42,924 nt of DNA. Origin: Stentor coeruleus. Its lineage: Eukaryota; Ciliophora; Heterotrichea; Heterotrichida; Stentoridae. This document shows positions 34,442 through 42,924 of this stretch, piece after piece. The first letter of the stretch is position 1; each line of letters opens with the position of its first letter. Under the pieces are notes generated by a model, which worked only from the letters and a program-made list of their open reading frames with translations, ran no database searches and was not told the origin of the DNA. A program made the position numbers and the translations under genes. Location: positions 1 through 42,924 of the forward strand of contig MPUH01000623.1 in assembly GCA_001970955.1 (NCBI GenBank), given 5' to 3'.

Positions 34442-36790
34442 ATGGCTTTGAAATCGACCCTGAAAGATTATGAAGTGCTTAACAAATTAGGACAGGGTAG
34501 CTTCGGGACAGTATTTAAAGTTAGAAGGAAAGCTGATAAGAACTTTTATGTGATGAAAACAATCAACATTTCTCAAATGGGCAAGAGAGGACAGCAAGAA
34601 GCAATAAATGAGGTAAAAATTCTAGCTTCACTTGACAACCCATATATAGTTAAATATTTCGACTCTTTCATTGAGAACAAAACACTTCATATCATTATGG
34701 AATATTGTGATAAAGGGGATTTAAGCCAAGCAATAAGAAGCCAGATGGGTCGTCTGATTACAGAAAATAAAATCTGGAAATATTTCATTCAAATGTGCTT
34801 AGGACTTGAATATATTCATGGTAGGAAAATTCTTCATAGAGATATCAAAAGTTTAAATGTTTTTCTTGTCAGAGATGATGTTGTGAGAATAGGCGATCTT
34901 GGTGTAGCCAAAGTTCTGGCAAACACTGCTGCCTTTGCTCATACTATGGTTGGAACTCCTTATTATTTATCCCCAGAACTTTGTGAAGAGAAGCCTTATA
35001 ATGTTAAAAGTGATGTATGGGCAATGGGTTGTGTTCTATATGAATTGTGCACATTAAAAAATCCTTTTGATGCTTTGAATCAAGCCGCTTTATTATTAAA
35101 GATTATTAAAGGTTGCTATATCCCTGTGAGCACAAATTATTCAGCAGAGCTTCGTGAAATAGTTGATCAAACTCTTTGTAAAGATTACCGCAAACGGCCA
35201 ACAATTTCAGGAATCCTTTCTCGCCCAAATTTGAAAGAACGAGCTATATCTTTAAATATATTAATTCCCCCAGGTTCTGTACTTTATAATACAGCAATTC
35301 CTATAGTTAAAGATCCAGGTTTAGTTTATCAAAGCCAAATGGCAATTATAGAAGAAGAAAAAATTCATGCCCCTAGGTTTATTAAAGTGAATGAATCAAA
35401 AAACTTATCCCCAGCACCAAATAAAAATTTTGCTAAAGGAAAAATAGCTGAAAAAGATGCTAAGGCCCCTGAAAAACCTGCAGAAAAAGCACAAGAAAGG
35501 CATTCAGCGTTAGGAAAGGCAAGTGATTTAGATGCAAAAGGTAAGGATAAAGTGCCAGATAAGCCTAAACTAATTGAAAAGCCAAAAAGTGAAAGAGAAG
35601 TTCGTCAAATAGTTCCAAAAGTTGAAGAAAAACCTATAGTTGTTGAGGAAAAACCTAAGGAGCAAAGAAAACTTTGGCATAAACCTCAGGAAGTTAAAGA
35701 AAAGGAAATAAATGACATTAAAAACCTCCCAAAAGCAAAACTACAGCCAGAAACCCCACACATAAACAATATCCATTTTGAACCTCCAGGAAAAGTTGAA
35801 CCTAAACAGCTTGAGCCAAAAATCAAGCAAAATCTATTTAAAGTTTCACCAAAGAACATGGTAAATAAACTCGAAAACAAAGTTGAAGCTCAGAAAATAA
35901 TCCAAAATAAAGCAATTGTTAAAAGTGCACCCAAAATTGATAATAAACAAAAAATTATAAAACCAGGAGTCCAAGCACCTCATTTTATGCCTCCGCAAAG
36001 ACCTGCTGATTTAAAAGCTCCGAAAAAAGAACCTGATGCTCCAAAGGTGATGAAAGAAATTAAAGAAGTTCAAGATTTGCCTGATTATCCTAAGAAAAAG
36101 GTTTCTATTCAGATTTTGAAGCCAGTATTGAAGAAAATTGAAGTTAAGAACTTTGATATTCTGACTAAACCGATTTTTGAGGACTTGCCTTTTGTTTTTG
36201 AGCAGTTTGGTGAAACAATTGATTGGAATTTTACTCAAACAGGGTTTTCAAATAAAGATTTCATTCCAGTTGCTAAGGATATTAAAGAAGAATTCTCTGA
36301 TTTTCAAGTGAATTATGTTAAAGATCCTGCATCAATTGAAATAAGTGATCAAAGTGATGATGAATTGTATCTTGTTAGTGATTCAGAAGGAGACGAAATT
36401 GATGATCACAATGATTACGAAAATGAAGAATTTGAAGAAGAAGATAAGAAAGATGAAGACATATTAGAAAAATTTGAAAAGAAAAAAAGAGAACTTGCAG
36501 AAGCAATCAAGCTTGAAGAAATGAGAAGGAATGAAATAATTAAACGAGTTGGACAGGAAACTTTTGAAGAAATGTATTATTTTTTCAAAGTAAAAGCAAG
36601 TGTAATTTTAATTTAGAACGATGGAGACCTCAACGAATCTGAACAGCGTGAAATCGAAAATTTCATGTACACTTGTGTATCTATTGAAAACACTGATATC
36701 ATCATAACAATTTCAAAACTCTTCCATAATGAATCAGAGCGAATACGACTAGAATCCGAAGTAGCTTCTTTACAATCCCAGATTTTATAA
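34442..36790 (+). CDS. NEK-family protein kinase, 777 aa, two exons
   Basis: Exon 1 (34442-36601, 720 codons) and exon 2 (36617-36790, 57 codons plus stop) join across a 15-nt intron. The kinase domain (10-268) has GQGSFG (17-22), lysine K39 in VMKT, E57, HRD (132-134) with SLN, and DLG (152-154) in place of DFG. The activation segment has MVGTPYYLSPEL, the NEK signature. DLG with GVAK is found in several NEK groups and is not a sign of inactivity. A long Lys/Pro-rich linker (310-560) and an acidic patch (about 640-670) lead to a C-terminal helical region (EEMRRNEIIKRVGQETFEEM) that continues into exon 2. NEK kinases regulate cilia and basal bodies and are greatly expanded in ciliates. Substrate unknown. 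Confidence 0.92.
36602..36616 (+). other. 15-nt spliceosomal intron
   Basis: GTAATTTTAATTTAG lies in phase 0 of the NEK gene. Retention gives an in-frame TAG at its end. The downstream 57-codon frame is open and protein-like. Confidence 0.9.
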
Positions 36791-36857
36791 TCTATACCTA
36801 ATAAAAGTAATACATTATGATAATGGATAGTGTGTAGAGAAAATGCATAATATATAA

Positions 36858-37775
36858 ATGGGCAATACCGGGATACAATTCAACCAATCACAGCTCAAAG
36901 CTAATCTTCAGATGGGGATTTCACGACTGACTTTGATGAAAAACAAAAGGATTAACCAAATTAGCATTGCTAAAGATGAGATTGCTACACTACTCCACAG
37001 TGGTAAAGAAGAAATGGCCATGGTAAAAGTTGAGAGTATTATAAATCACGAAAATTTTATTACTGCGGTTGAAGTTCTGATAATGTTCTGTGCGCAGCTT
37101 AATGAAAGAGTGTTTCAGATCGCATCAGCTTCAAAATGTCCTCCCGACTTAAATATTACAATAGAAACAATAATCTGGGCTTCAACCAAAATTGATAGCA
37201 AAGAATTAGTTGAAGTTCGCCAAAACATAGGGGCGAAATTCGGATTTGACTTCTGTAGAAACGCAGCAGAAAATCGTGATGGACAGGTTAATAGCATCGT
37301 CCGTGATAAACTCGTAAATACAGTGCCAGATGAAGAAACTAAAGTGGTCAAAATCCAAGAAATTGCTTCTGAGAAGAGAATTGATTTTGTTTTCAAGCAT
37401 CACATACGAAAAGAAATACAAAACTCTCATATGCCTCCTCCAAGCCAGGGTGGTTTTTGTCAAGCAAACAATTTCCCTCCATCTAATAACTTTCCTCCAC
37501 CTAATAACTTTCCTCCACCTAACAACTTCCCAGCAAGCAACTTTCCTCCACCAAATGATTTCCCACAAGGAAACTTTCCACCACCAAACAATTTCCCACA
37601 AGGAAACTTTCCACCACCAAACAATTTCCCACCTCCTTCCAATCTACCTCCTGAACCACCTAGGACTGAAATGCCACCTCCAGCCAAATTTGACGCATTA
37701 CCAAGCGTGCCAAATCCTAACTACCAGGATTTTGATATTGACTCACTAGAAGAAAGATTTAAGAGACTCAAGTAA
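36858..37775 (+). CDS. IST1-like ESCRT-III protein, 305 aa
   Basis: Residues 1-175 form an IST1 domain (KANLQMGISRLTLMKNKR, then KDEIATLLHSGKEEMAMVKVE and ICxxL-like helices), related to ESCRT-III subunits that remodel membranes in endosomal sorting and abscission. A flexible middle (about 195-270) is built of PPPNNFP-type repeats. The final residues, DIDSLEERFKRLK, fit the MIM1 consensus that binds MIT domains of VPS4 and related proteins (Leu, Arg, then Leu-Lys at the expected spacing). IST1 regulates VPS4 recruitment, so the tail supports the assignment. The gene starts 67 bp after the NEK stop and ends only 23 bp from the stop of the convergent channel gene. Confidence 0.9.
   Translation: MGNTGIQFNQSQLKANLQMGISRLTLMKNKRINQISIAKDEIATLLHSGKEEMAMVKVESIINHENFITAVEVLIMFCAQLNERVFQIASASKCPPDLNITIETIIWASTKIDSKELVEVRQNIGAKFGFDFCRNAAENRDGQVNSIVRDKLVNTVPDEETKVVKIQEIASEKRIDFVFKHHIRKEIQNSHMPPPSQGGFCQANNFPPSNNFPPPNNFPPPNNFPASNFPPPNDFPQGNFPPPNNFPQGNFPPPNNFPPPSNLPPEPPRTEMPPPAKFDALPSVPNPNYQDFDIDSLEERFKRLK
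37480..37640 (+). repeat. Short tandem repeats encoding PPPNNFP units
   Basis: Units such as ctaataactttcctccac and caaggaaactttccaccac recur head to tail within the IST1 gene, coding Pro/Asn/Phe-rich heptamer-like repeats. The last two 30-base units are identical. Confidence 0.85.
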
Positions 37776-37798
37776 TTAATACTTTATTAGGTTACATA

Positions 37799-39805
37799 TT
37801 ATATAAGATCTATAACACCAAAGTCTTCTGTTCCTTCTTGATCAGCGTATTCTGAGAAAGCCATCACACTAAAACTATATTTATGTTTAGCATGAGGCTC
37901 AGTGTTGAAAACCTTGAGATTTTCGTCTTCTTCAGATGGGAGGACTCTTTCAATTCCCAATTCAGCATTATCTTGGTTTTCTACATACTGGAAAGCTTCT
38001 TCTTCTCTAATTGTATCGAGACGTCTGTTTGATAATTTTTTCATGAAGTCACTATATTCAGATGTAGCTTTTATGCTTTCTTCATCAGTTGCTCCTGCAA
38101 CACTAAATTTGACTAGTTTTGAAGACTTTAGCTTCCTTCTGGCATTGGAATGATAATATGCTCGAGGTTTTATTGCCCGAGGAGTCGACTTTCCTTTTAT
38201 CCATTTTTCAGTGATTTGCAAGCGATCAGGACTCAAACGCAAATTTGAGCACTTTGAAGCTATGTGCCCAGACTTTCTACAAAGGTAGCAATTCACTCCT
38301 AAGACACTAAAATCATTATTTGCACACAGCAACTCAAGCTTTTTAGTCTGCTCAGCAGCGCTTGGGAATTTAAAAAGAACAGCATCTAGCTCAGATCGCT
38401 TTAAAAATAGAGTCTCAACTATTTTAATACAGCGAATAGTTGCTGTACGTTTTCGTTTTGTGAAGAAACCGATTTCACCGAAGTAATTTGATGGCTTTAA
38501 GATTTTAAAAACTGTTTTTGTTTTCCTATGGGAAACCTCTACGTTTCCTACTGTTATAAAGTAGATTGTTGATGAGTAATCCCCTTCTTCAAATACAACA
38601 TCGTTTGGACCAAAAATTTTATTTTGAATAAACTTGCTTAGTTTTCTTATGATCTTCCCTTCGTATAATTGGGTAAATACTTTGCAGTTTGTTATAAGCT
38701 TCCCTGCTACAGTATATCCGAAAATTTCTTCACGTAAAGGATCAGAAAGGAGGGCTAGAATTTCATTTTCTTTGATTTTGGATTTTTGGTTATGCTTGGT
38801 CATGTACTCTAGGTACCGCCTTAACTTAAATTTAACAAAGTCAGGTAAATTATTCTGTTTCATATACACATTAAGATTAATCATTTTTTCCTGGTAATCA
38901 ATCTTCTTCTTCCTATGATCTATAACATTATTTATAACCGATGTAATATTGAAAGAAAAAATAATCACCCCGACTACAAGTATAAACAACGCAAATATGC
39001 ATTGATTCATACCTAAAGGATGATAGTCTCCATATCCAAGAGTTGAAGTTGTAGTAATAACATAATAAAAACACTTTAAATAAATCTTCAAAGTTTCATA
39101 ACGACCTTCCAAAACAGCCCATGTGTCTGGAAAGTTAGTAATATCATAATAACTAATATAAAACCAAAGACACGTAAGCCAATGCAAAACTAAAGCTACA
39201 GAAAGGATAATACGAAAATAGTAAAAAACTTTCATTATAGTTAAGTCCCTGAGTAAAAGCTCTAATGTTTCGAAGTATTTATATAGTTTAAATATCCTGT
39301 ATAACTTGAATATAAGAATGTATTTGATTAAATCTGTAGTTTTTATAAATAATGATAAAGGCGCTGCAGAAATGATATCTAGAATTAATGTGCCCCTTAA
39401 ATATTCCAAAAATATGCTTGTTCTATCACTGTTTAGATGACCTTTATGATAAAATCCAGTATTGAGCTGTACGAACACATCTGAAAGAAAAAGCAAGCAG
39501 AAGTAAAGTTCAGCCTGACGTAGATCTTCAGTGTCTAAATTTGGAAAAGAAATTATAGCCGGTATAGTCAAAGCATCACAGAAAGTTATTAAAAGTATCA
39601 GTCCATCCCAAAACATTTTGAATGTGTTTTCTGGGTTAAAAATTTTTGTGCTATTGTCTTGATCAAGAAAAAAAAAATCACGCTTTCGTACTGTCTTTTC
39701 TTTCAGGGAGATTTTTTTATCAGTTTTATTTTCGCTGAATCGATTTAATGATAGCTCTAAAAGAGAACTATTGCTCCACTGTTTCTTGTATGGGTCGTAA
39801 TGCAT
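37799..39805 (-). CDS. Cyclic-nucleotide-gated-type K+ channel with zinc knuckle, 668 aa
   Basis: The layout is that of the EAG/HCN/CNG superfamily. There are six membrane segments from about 63 to 293, including an S4-like stretch with sparse basic residues (FKLYRIFKLYKYF). The pore filter is TSTLGYGD (253-260), which predicts K+ selectivity. A C-linker leads to a cyclic-nucleotide-binding domain (about 380-475) with FGEIGFF then KRTATI (442-457), where the Glu and Arg of the phosphate-binding cassette are kept. Beyond it lies a CCHC zinc knuckle, CYLCRKSGHIASKC (506-519), which is normally a nucleic-acid-binding motif. The tail is Ser- and Glu-rich. It may couple cAMP or cGMP to membrane potential in cilia. 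The start ATG at 39805 is preceded by A/T-rich sequence. Confidence 0.9.
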   Translation of the reverse strand: MHYDPYKKQWSNSSLLELSLNRFSENKTDKKISLKEKTVRKRDFFFLDQDNSTKIFNPENTFKMFWDGLILLITFCDALTIPAIISFPNLDTEDLRQAELYFCLLFLSDVFVQLNTGFYHKGHLNSDRTSIFLEYLRGTLILDIISAAPLSLFIKTTDLIKYILIFKLYRIFKLYKYFETLELLLRDLTIMKVFYYFRIILSVALVLHWLTCLWFYISYYDITNFPDTWAVLEGRYETLKIYLKCFYYVITTTSTLGYGDYHPLGMNQCIFALFILVVGVIIFSFNITSVINNVIDHRKKKIDYQEKMINLNVYMKQNNLPDFVKFKLRRYLEYMTKHNQKSKIKENEILALLSDPLREEIFGYTVAGKLITNCKVFTQLYEGKIIRKLSKFIQNKIFGPNDVVFEEGDYSSTIYFITVGNVEVSHRKTKTVFKILKPSNYFGEIGFFTKRKRTATIRCIKIVETLFLKRSELDAVLFKFPSAAEQTKKLELLCANNDFSVLGVNCYLCRKSGHIASKCSNLRLSPDRLQITEKWIKGKSTPRAIKPRAYYHSNARRKLKSSKLVKFSVAGATDEESIKATSEYSDFMKKLSNRRLDTIREEEAFQYVENQDNAELGIERVLPSEEDENLKVFNTEPHAKHKYSFSVMAFSEYADQEGTEDFGVIDLI

Positions 39806-40816
39806 TTATTAGTAATTACTTTAACTATTTGATTTAATTCCTTTGAACTTTATTTTTAATAGAAAGCATATAAAAAGCTTAATAGCCACCACTCACAAAA
39901 TTCTTGGGAGTTATCAGGCATAAAAAAGTCGAAATTATTAATTTTTGCTACCATTAAAAACAAATTGCAAATCATTGAATATTTGACTTGCTCTTATGCA
40001 GTAGTGCTAATAGCCAGGATTATATCACCAATAAAATGAACAATTTTATGTATTTTAAATATATTTTATTAACTGATACATTGTCTAAATTCAACCTAAA
40101 CTTGTTTATTTTGCTAAATACTTTTGTTTAAAATATCTCTAGGCTTTTACAATTATGAACATTTGATTTAAGATAAGATAAGATTTCTAATACTATTTAT
40201 TCTACAGTAATTTTAAAAGCTTGTAGCTATCATTTTATTATAATTCATTATACTTGATTTTCATTGTATAATAGTTTTGAGTATCTTTTAAATTTTTTGA
40301 GGCATAATACAATATTTAATTATTACTAATAGTTTTAATTTATATAATTACTTCGCTGTTAATACTTAAAATTATTATATCTATTAGTTATAATCAGTAA
40401 TTACTATTATTTAATAATAATTATGCTTGAAAAAAGAAATAATTACTTAGATCTTAAATAAGTAAAATTGATAGAAGTGAAAATAGCTTTATATATTCTG
40501 TTTAAGCTTAAGATAAGAATTTTAAAGATTTAAACTATAAAATGCTGTTAACAGATAATATATTTTTAGGATGATTATTAGTTTTTTAGTTATATTGAGT
40601 CTAAAAATTATTTTTATTGAATATTACTTTAAAATTGGCGGCTTTCTTAGAAGCAATAAAAAATATAAGAAATTTCAAAATCTCAATCGTAATCAACTTA
40701 ATATTATTTTATATCAAAAATTCTTTGATAAATTTACTAACCTATAAGCAAGTCTAAATTATCCTGTTCACATTTGAAAAACAATCATGATTATTATTAT
40801 TTAATATTTCACTGAT
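39806..40816. other. Intergenic region, no gene seen
   Basis: A 1-kb, very A/T-rich spacer lies upstream of the channel gene and downstream of the MAPKKK-like gene. It holds many short AT runs (for example around 40200-40500) but no supported frame, RNA fold or tandem array. Confidence 0.6.
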
Positions 40817-42196
40817 TTAATAACTCCTCTCTGAGTCTCTTTTTTTACTATCTTCACTCTCACTACTACTCAAACTAATCCTCCTCAAGCAAATCTCACC
40901 AATAGTTTCTTTTTTCTCAATTGTAAACTTCGCTGTTGTTATAATATCATTAAATGGTGCTTTCACAGCATGCTCAGGATTCATATTTTCAAAATTTTCT
41001 ATAGAATTCCTCTTAACTCTACCTTCTCTTATCTCAAAATCAGCTTCAAAAGTTGAATCGACAATCGAAGCAACTGATATTTTCCCATGTAATTTAGGTT
41101 CAAAAGTCGAAAATTTTGTGCTAAAAGAATTATATTGTTCCTCGTTTCTAATAAGTGGCGAATCCACCCTAGGATTTCCAATATTTTTAATAAAAGGATG
41201 ATTGAGTAATTTAAACACATTAGGTCTATCACAAGGTCTTCTTCGAAAGCAAGCCATAATAAAATCTTTTGCAGCTTGAGAAAGTTCATTAGGCAATTCT
41301 GGAGTTTCATCTGTTGTACAAACATGCATAAAAACAGCAATTTGATTTGTTTTATAATACCAAGGAGGCTTACCTGTAGCCATTTCAACTAGTAAACATC
41401 CTAAACTCCAGATATCTGCAAATCTTCCATGACCTTCTTGTCTCATAACTTCAGGGGCCATCCAGTTTGTAGTCCCTTTTAAAGATGTGAATTGTGAGCG
41501 ATCCTCAATACTAATTTTTCTTTTAGCTGAGCCGAAGTCAGCTAATTTGCAAACTCCATCATTGCCAACAAGAACATTTGCCCCTTTGATATCCCGGTGA
41601 ATGATTTTATTATAATGTAAATATTCAAGCCCTTCGAGGATTTGCTGTGTATACACTCTAATTAAAGTCTCGTTAAACTTTCCGTATTTGTGTATAAGTG
41701 TAGAAATACTGCCTCCTGCAACATATTCCATAAAAATCCTCAAATACCTATCATCGCGCCTAGTACCGAGATACCTGACTATGTTTTTATGACTGAGTTT
41801 GCTGAGTATTTCAACTTCTTCTTGTATTTCTTTGATTTTTTCATGAGCGGTACCATAAGAAAACTCGATAATTGGTATTTCTTTCAAAGCCATAAGCTCG
41901 CCTGTTTCCATATTCGCTGCAAATAGAACACGGCCAAAGCTCCCTTGGCCTATTATTTCACTTGTTTGCCACCTTTCTGGAGGGTTTATTTCTTTTAATA
42001 TGCTGTCTTTGTGCTTTATTGATAAATTCTTTTCTTCTTGCTCTGAAAAATATTTATAGCCTGTTGGATTGTTTATTGCATCTTCTGATACACCTAAGGA
42101 TTTCTTTTGCAGGCATTCCGGTTCTGGTAATGCTACTAAACGCTGCTTGTCAGGACCACCTTTGCAGATATCAAAAATGCTAGTTCTCCCACCCAT
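40817..42196 (-). CDS. MAPKKK-like (STE11/MEKK family) protein kinase, 459 aa
   Basis: A Ser/Thr kinase domain spans about 76-334. It has the glycine loop GQGSFGRV (83-90), lysine K105 in ALKEI, HRDIKGANVLV (200-210), DFGSAK (220-225), and the activation end LKGTTNWMAPEV with the GT-x-x-WMAPEV form typical of STE11/MEKK/NPK1 kinases. HRFI-like substrate helices follow, ending in LLNHPFI. The short N-terminus starts MGGRTS, which fits an N-myristoylation signal (Gly2, Ser6), so it may be membrane-tethered. The C-terminal tail is short and ends in a Ser/Glu/Asp cluster. The role would be the top of a MAP-kinase-type cascade, as inferred from the family; partners are unknown. Confidence 0.93.
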   Translation of the reverse strand: MGGRTSIFDICKGGPDKQRLVALPEPECLQKKSLGVSEDAINNPTGYKYFSEQEEKNLSIKHKDSILKEINPPERWQTSEIIGQGSFGRVLFAANMETGELMALKEIPIIEFSYGTAHEKIKEIQEEVEILSKLSHKNIVRYLGTRRDDRYLRIFMEYVAGGSISTLIHKYGKFNETLIRVYTQQILEGLEYLHYNKIIHRDIKGANVLVGNDGVCKLADFGSAKRKISIEDRSQFTSLKGTTNWMAPEVMRQEGHGRFADIWSLGCLLVEMATGKPPWYYKTNQIAVFMHVCTTDETPELPNELSQAAKDFIMACFRRRPCDRPNVFKLLNHPFIKNIGNPRVDSPLIRNEEQYNSFSTKFSTFEPKLHGKISVASIVDSTFEADFEIREGRVKRNSIENFENMNPEHAVKAPFNDIITTAKFTIEKKETIGEICLRRISLSSSESEDSKKRDSERSY

Positions 42197-42540
42197 TTAT
42201 GCTAATAGATTATAATGAAAATGATAGTCTGATTCTGTAATATAAAAGTTTTATTTAGAATAAGCAACTCTTCAATTAGGAAAAATCATTAAGCAGAGTT
42301 TTGAAAATGATTATCGAAGATAGAAAATTCTAATGATAATTGAAATTTAATTATCTAAACAAAATTTACATAAGAAAATACTAATATAATTTAAGCAAAT
42401 ACTTAAAAAGATTTTTGAAAGAGATATCAATATGTTATCTTCATTAATTTTAAACTATTACACTTAGTTTTAACTTGGTTAAAAATTCATCAAGTAAAAC
42501 TATTTAAATCAGTGAAAATAATTTTTATCTAAATCCTAAA
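42197..42540. other. Intergenic region, no gene seen
   Basis: About 340 bp of A/T-rich spacer between two minus-strand genes. It is the leader of the MAPKKK-like gene and 3' flank of the protease gene. Confidence 0.6.
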
Positions 42541-42924
42541 TTAGCCATAATATCTGCTATATTCCAGTTCTCTTTCTTGATTCTTTTTGTTGACAAAATA
42601 ATAAACGCAACTGAAAATGAAAACCATAGCACAAATTGCTACAACCATTGAGCAAATAATTATGATTGTATTTCTAATTACTCCTGCTCTGTGAGGGTGT
42701 CTAAAGAAGACAGCTGTATTATTCTTAAAATTGAAGTATCCTAAAAACTCTCTAAAGAAAGGTAAACCAAAAGTCCATTTATTTCCTTTAGTAATCAAAA
42801 TAGTGCAGCTTCCATTATTTGCCACAAGGTAGCTATGAGGCTCAACAGAAATAGTCTGATTATTGAAAGTAATTGTGAAGTTGAAATATCCGGTAAATTC
42901 TTCATCACATTCGCAAACATTATC
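42541..42924 (-). CDS. Membrane-anchored pepsin-like aspartic protease, C-terminal end (partial)
   Basis: The frame is open from the right window edge (42924) to a TAA at 42541, 127 codons, with no start inside. The first 75 residues look like the last strands of a pepsin-family lobe: a DNVCECDEEF start, a FNNQTISVEPHSYLV strand (as before the flap-side loop), then WTFGLPFFREFLGYFN and FFRHP, which correspond to the ILGDxFLRxYYxxFD block. A transmembrane helix follows (IIIICSMVVAICAMVFIF) and a short basic tail with Tyr residues, so the enzyme would be anchored with its catalytic domain in the lumen or outside. The catalytic Asp residues would lie beyond the window. WTFG replaces the usual ILG. 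Confidence 0.65.
   Translation of the reverse strand, partial: DNVCECDEEFTGYFNFTITFNNQTISVEPHSYLVANNGSCTILITKGNKWTFGLPFFREFLGYFNFKNNTAVFFRHPHRAGVIRNTIIIICSMVVAICAMVFIFSCVYYFVNKKNQERELEYSRYYG

Overview
The window looks like macronuclear DNA of a heterotrich ciliate, most likely Stentor coeruleus or a close relative. The sequence is strongly A+T-rich and genes are packed on both strands. Long frames use the standard code, ending in TAA, TAG or TGA with no need to reassign stops. Four genes are interrupted by, or can only be read through, 15-nt introns of the form GTRA...TAG. Standard code plus 15-16 nt introns is the published signature of the Stentor macronuclear genome. The species name is inference; the introns and code are visible.

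Layout. 1-2.3 kb: a probable decayed gene on the minus strand, then an unknown 328-aa gene. 2.4-6.6 kb: three minus-strand genes, a Dbp5/DDX19-like RNA helicase, a Pro/Asn-rich zinc-finger protein and a ubiquitin E2, with a duplicated scrap of the E2 3' end between the last two. 7.6-10.7 kb: a large pseudo-USP protein with RanBP2-type zinc fingers and fresh in-frame tandem duplications. 10.8-17.1 kb: a possible gene relic, a coiled-coil protein, an ArfGAP and a 903-aa protein with a possible CEP350/DUF4378-like tail. 17.2-20 kb: a CBM20-trehalose-6-P synthase/phosphatase fusion with eroded synthase motifs. 21.4-24.3 kb: an SK-like K+ channel, a relic, and a small two-exon gene that only appears when a 15-nt intron is removed. 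25.6-31.3 kb: two coiled-coil genes, each with a 15-nt intron near its 3' end, flanking a hairpin-rich candidate non-coding RNA; the second carries a frameshifting 25-bp tandem duplication. 31.7-32.9 kb: two secreted proteins, methyltransferase-like and ML-domain. 33.4-34.2 kb: a decayed piggyBac-family transposase. 34.4-42.9 kb: a NEK kinase, an IST1/ESCRT-III protein, a cyclic-nucleotide-gated-type K+ channel with a zinc knuckle, a MAPKKK-like kinase, and the 3' end of a membrane-anchored aspartic protease.

There is no operon-like organisation. The genes cover ordinary eukaryotic cell biology: mRNA export, ubiquitin, Arf/ESCRT trafficking, trehalose metabolism, K+ channels and kinases. The most unusual items are the piggyBac relic, which belongs to the family domesticated in other ciliates for programmed DNA elimination, the structured RNA candidate, and the intron set in which every retained intron creates a stop. 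Two single-N gaps have duplicated flanks and are probably assembly joins.
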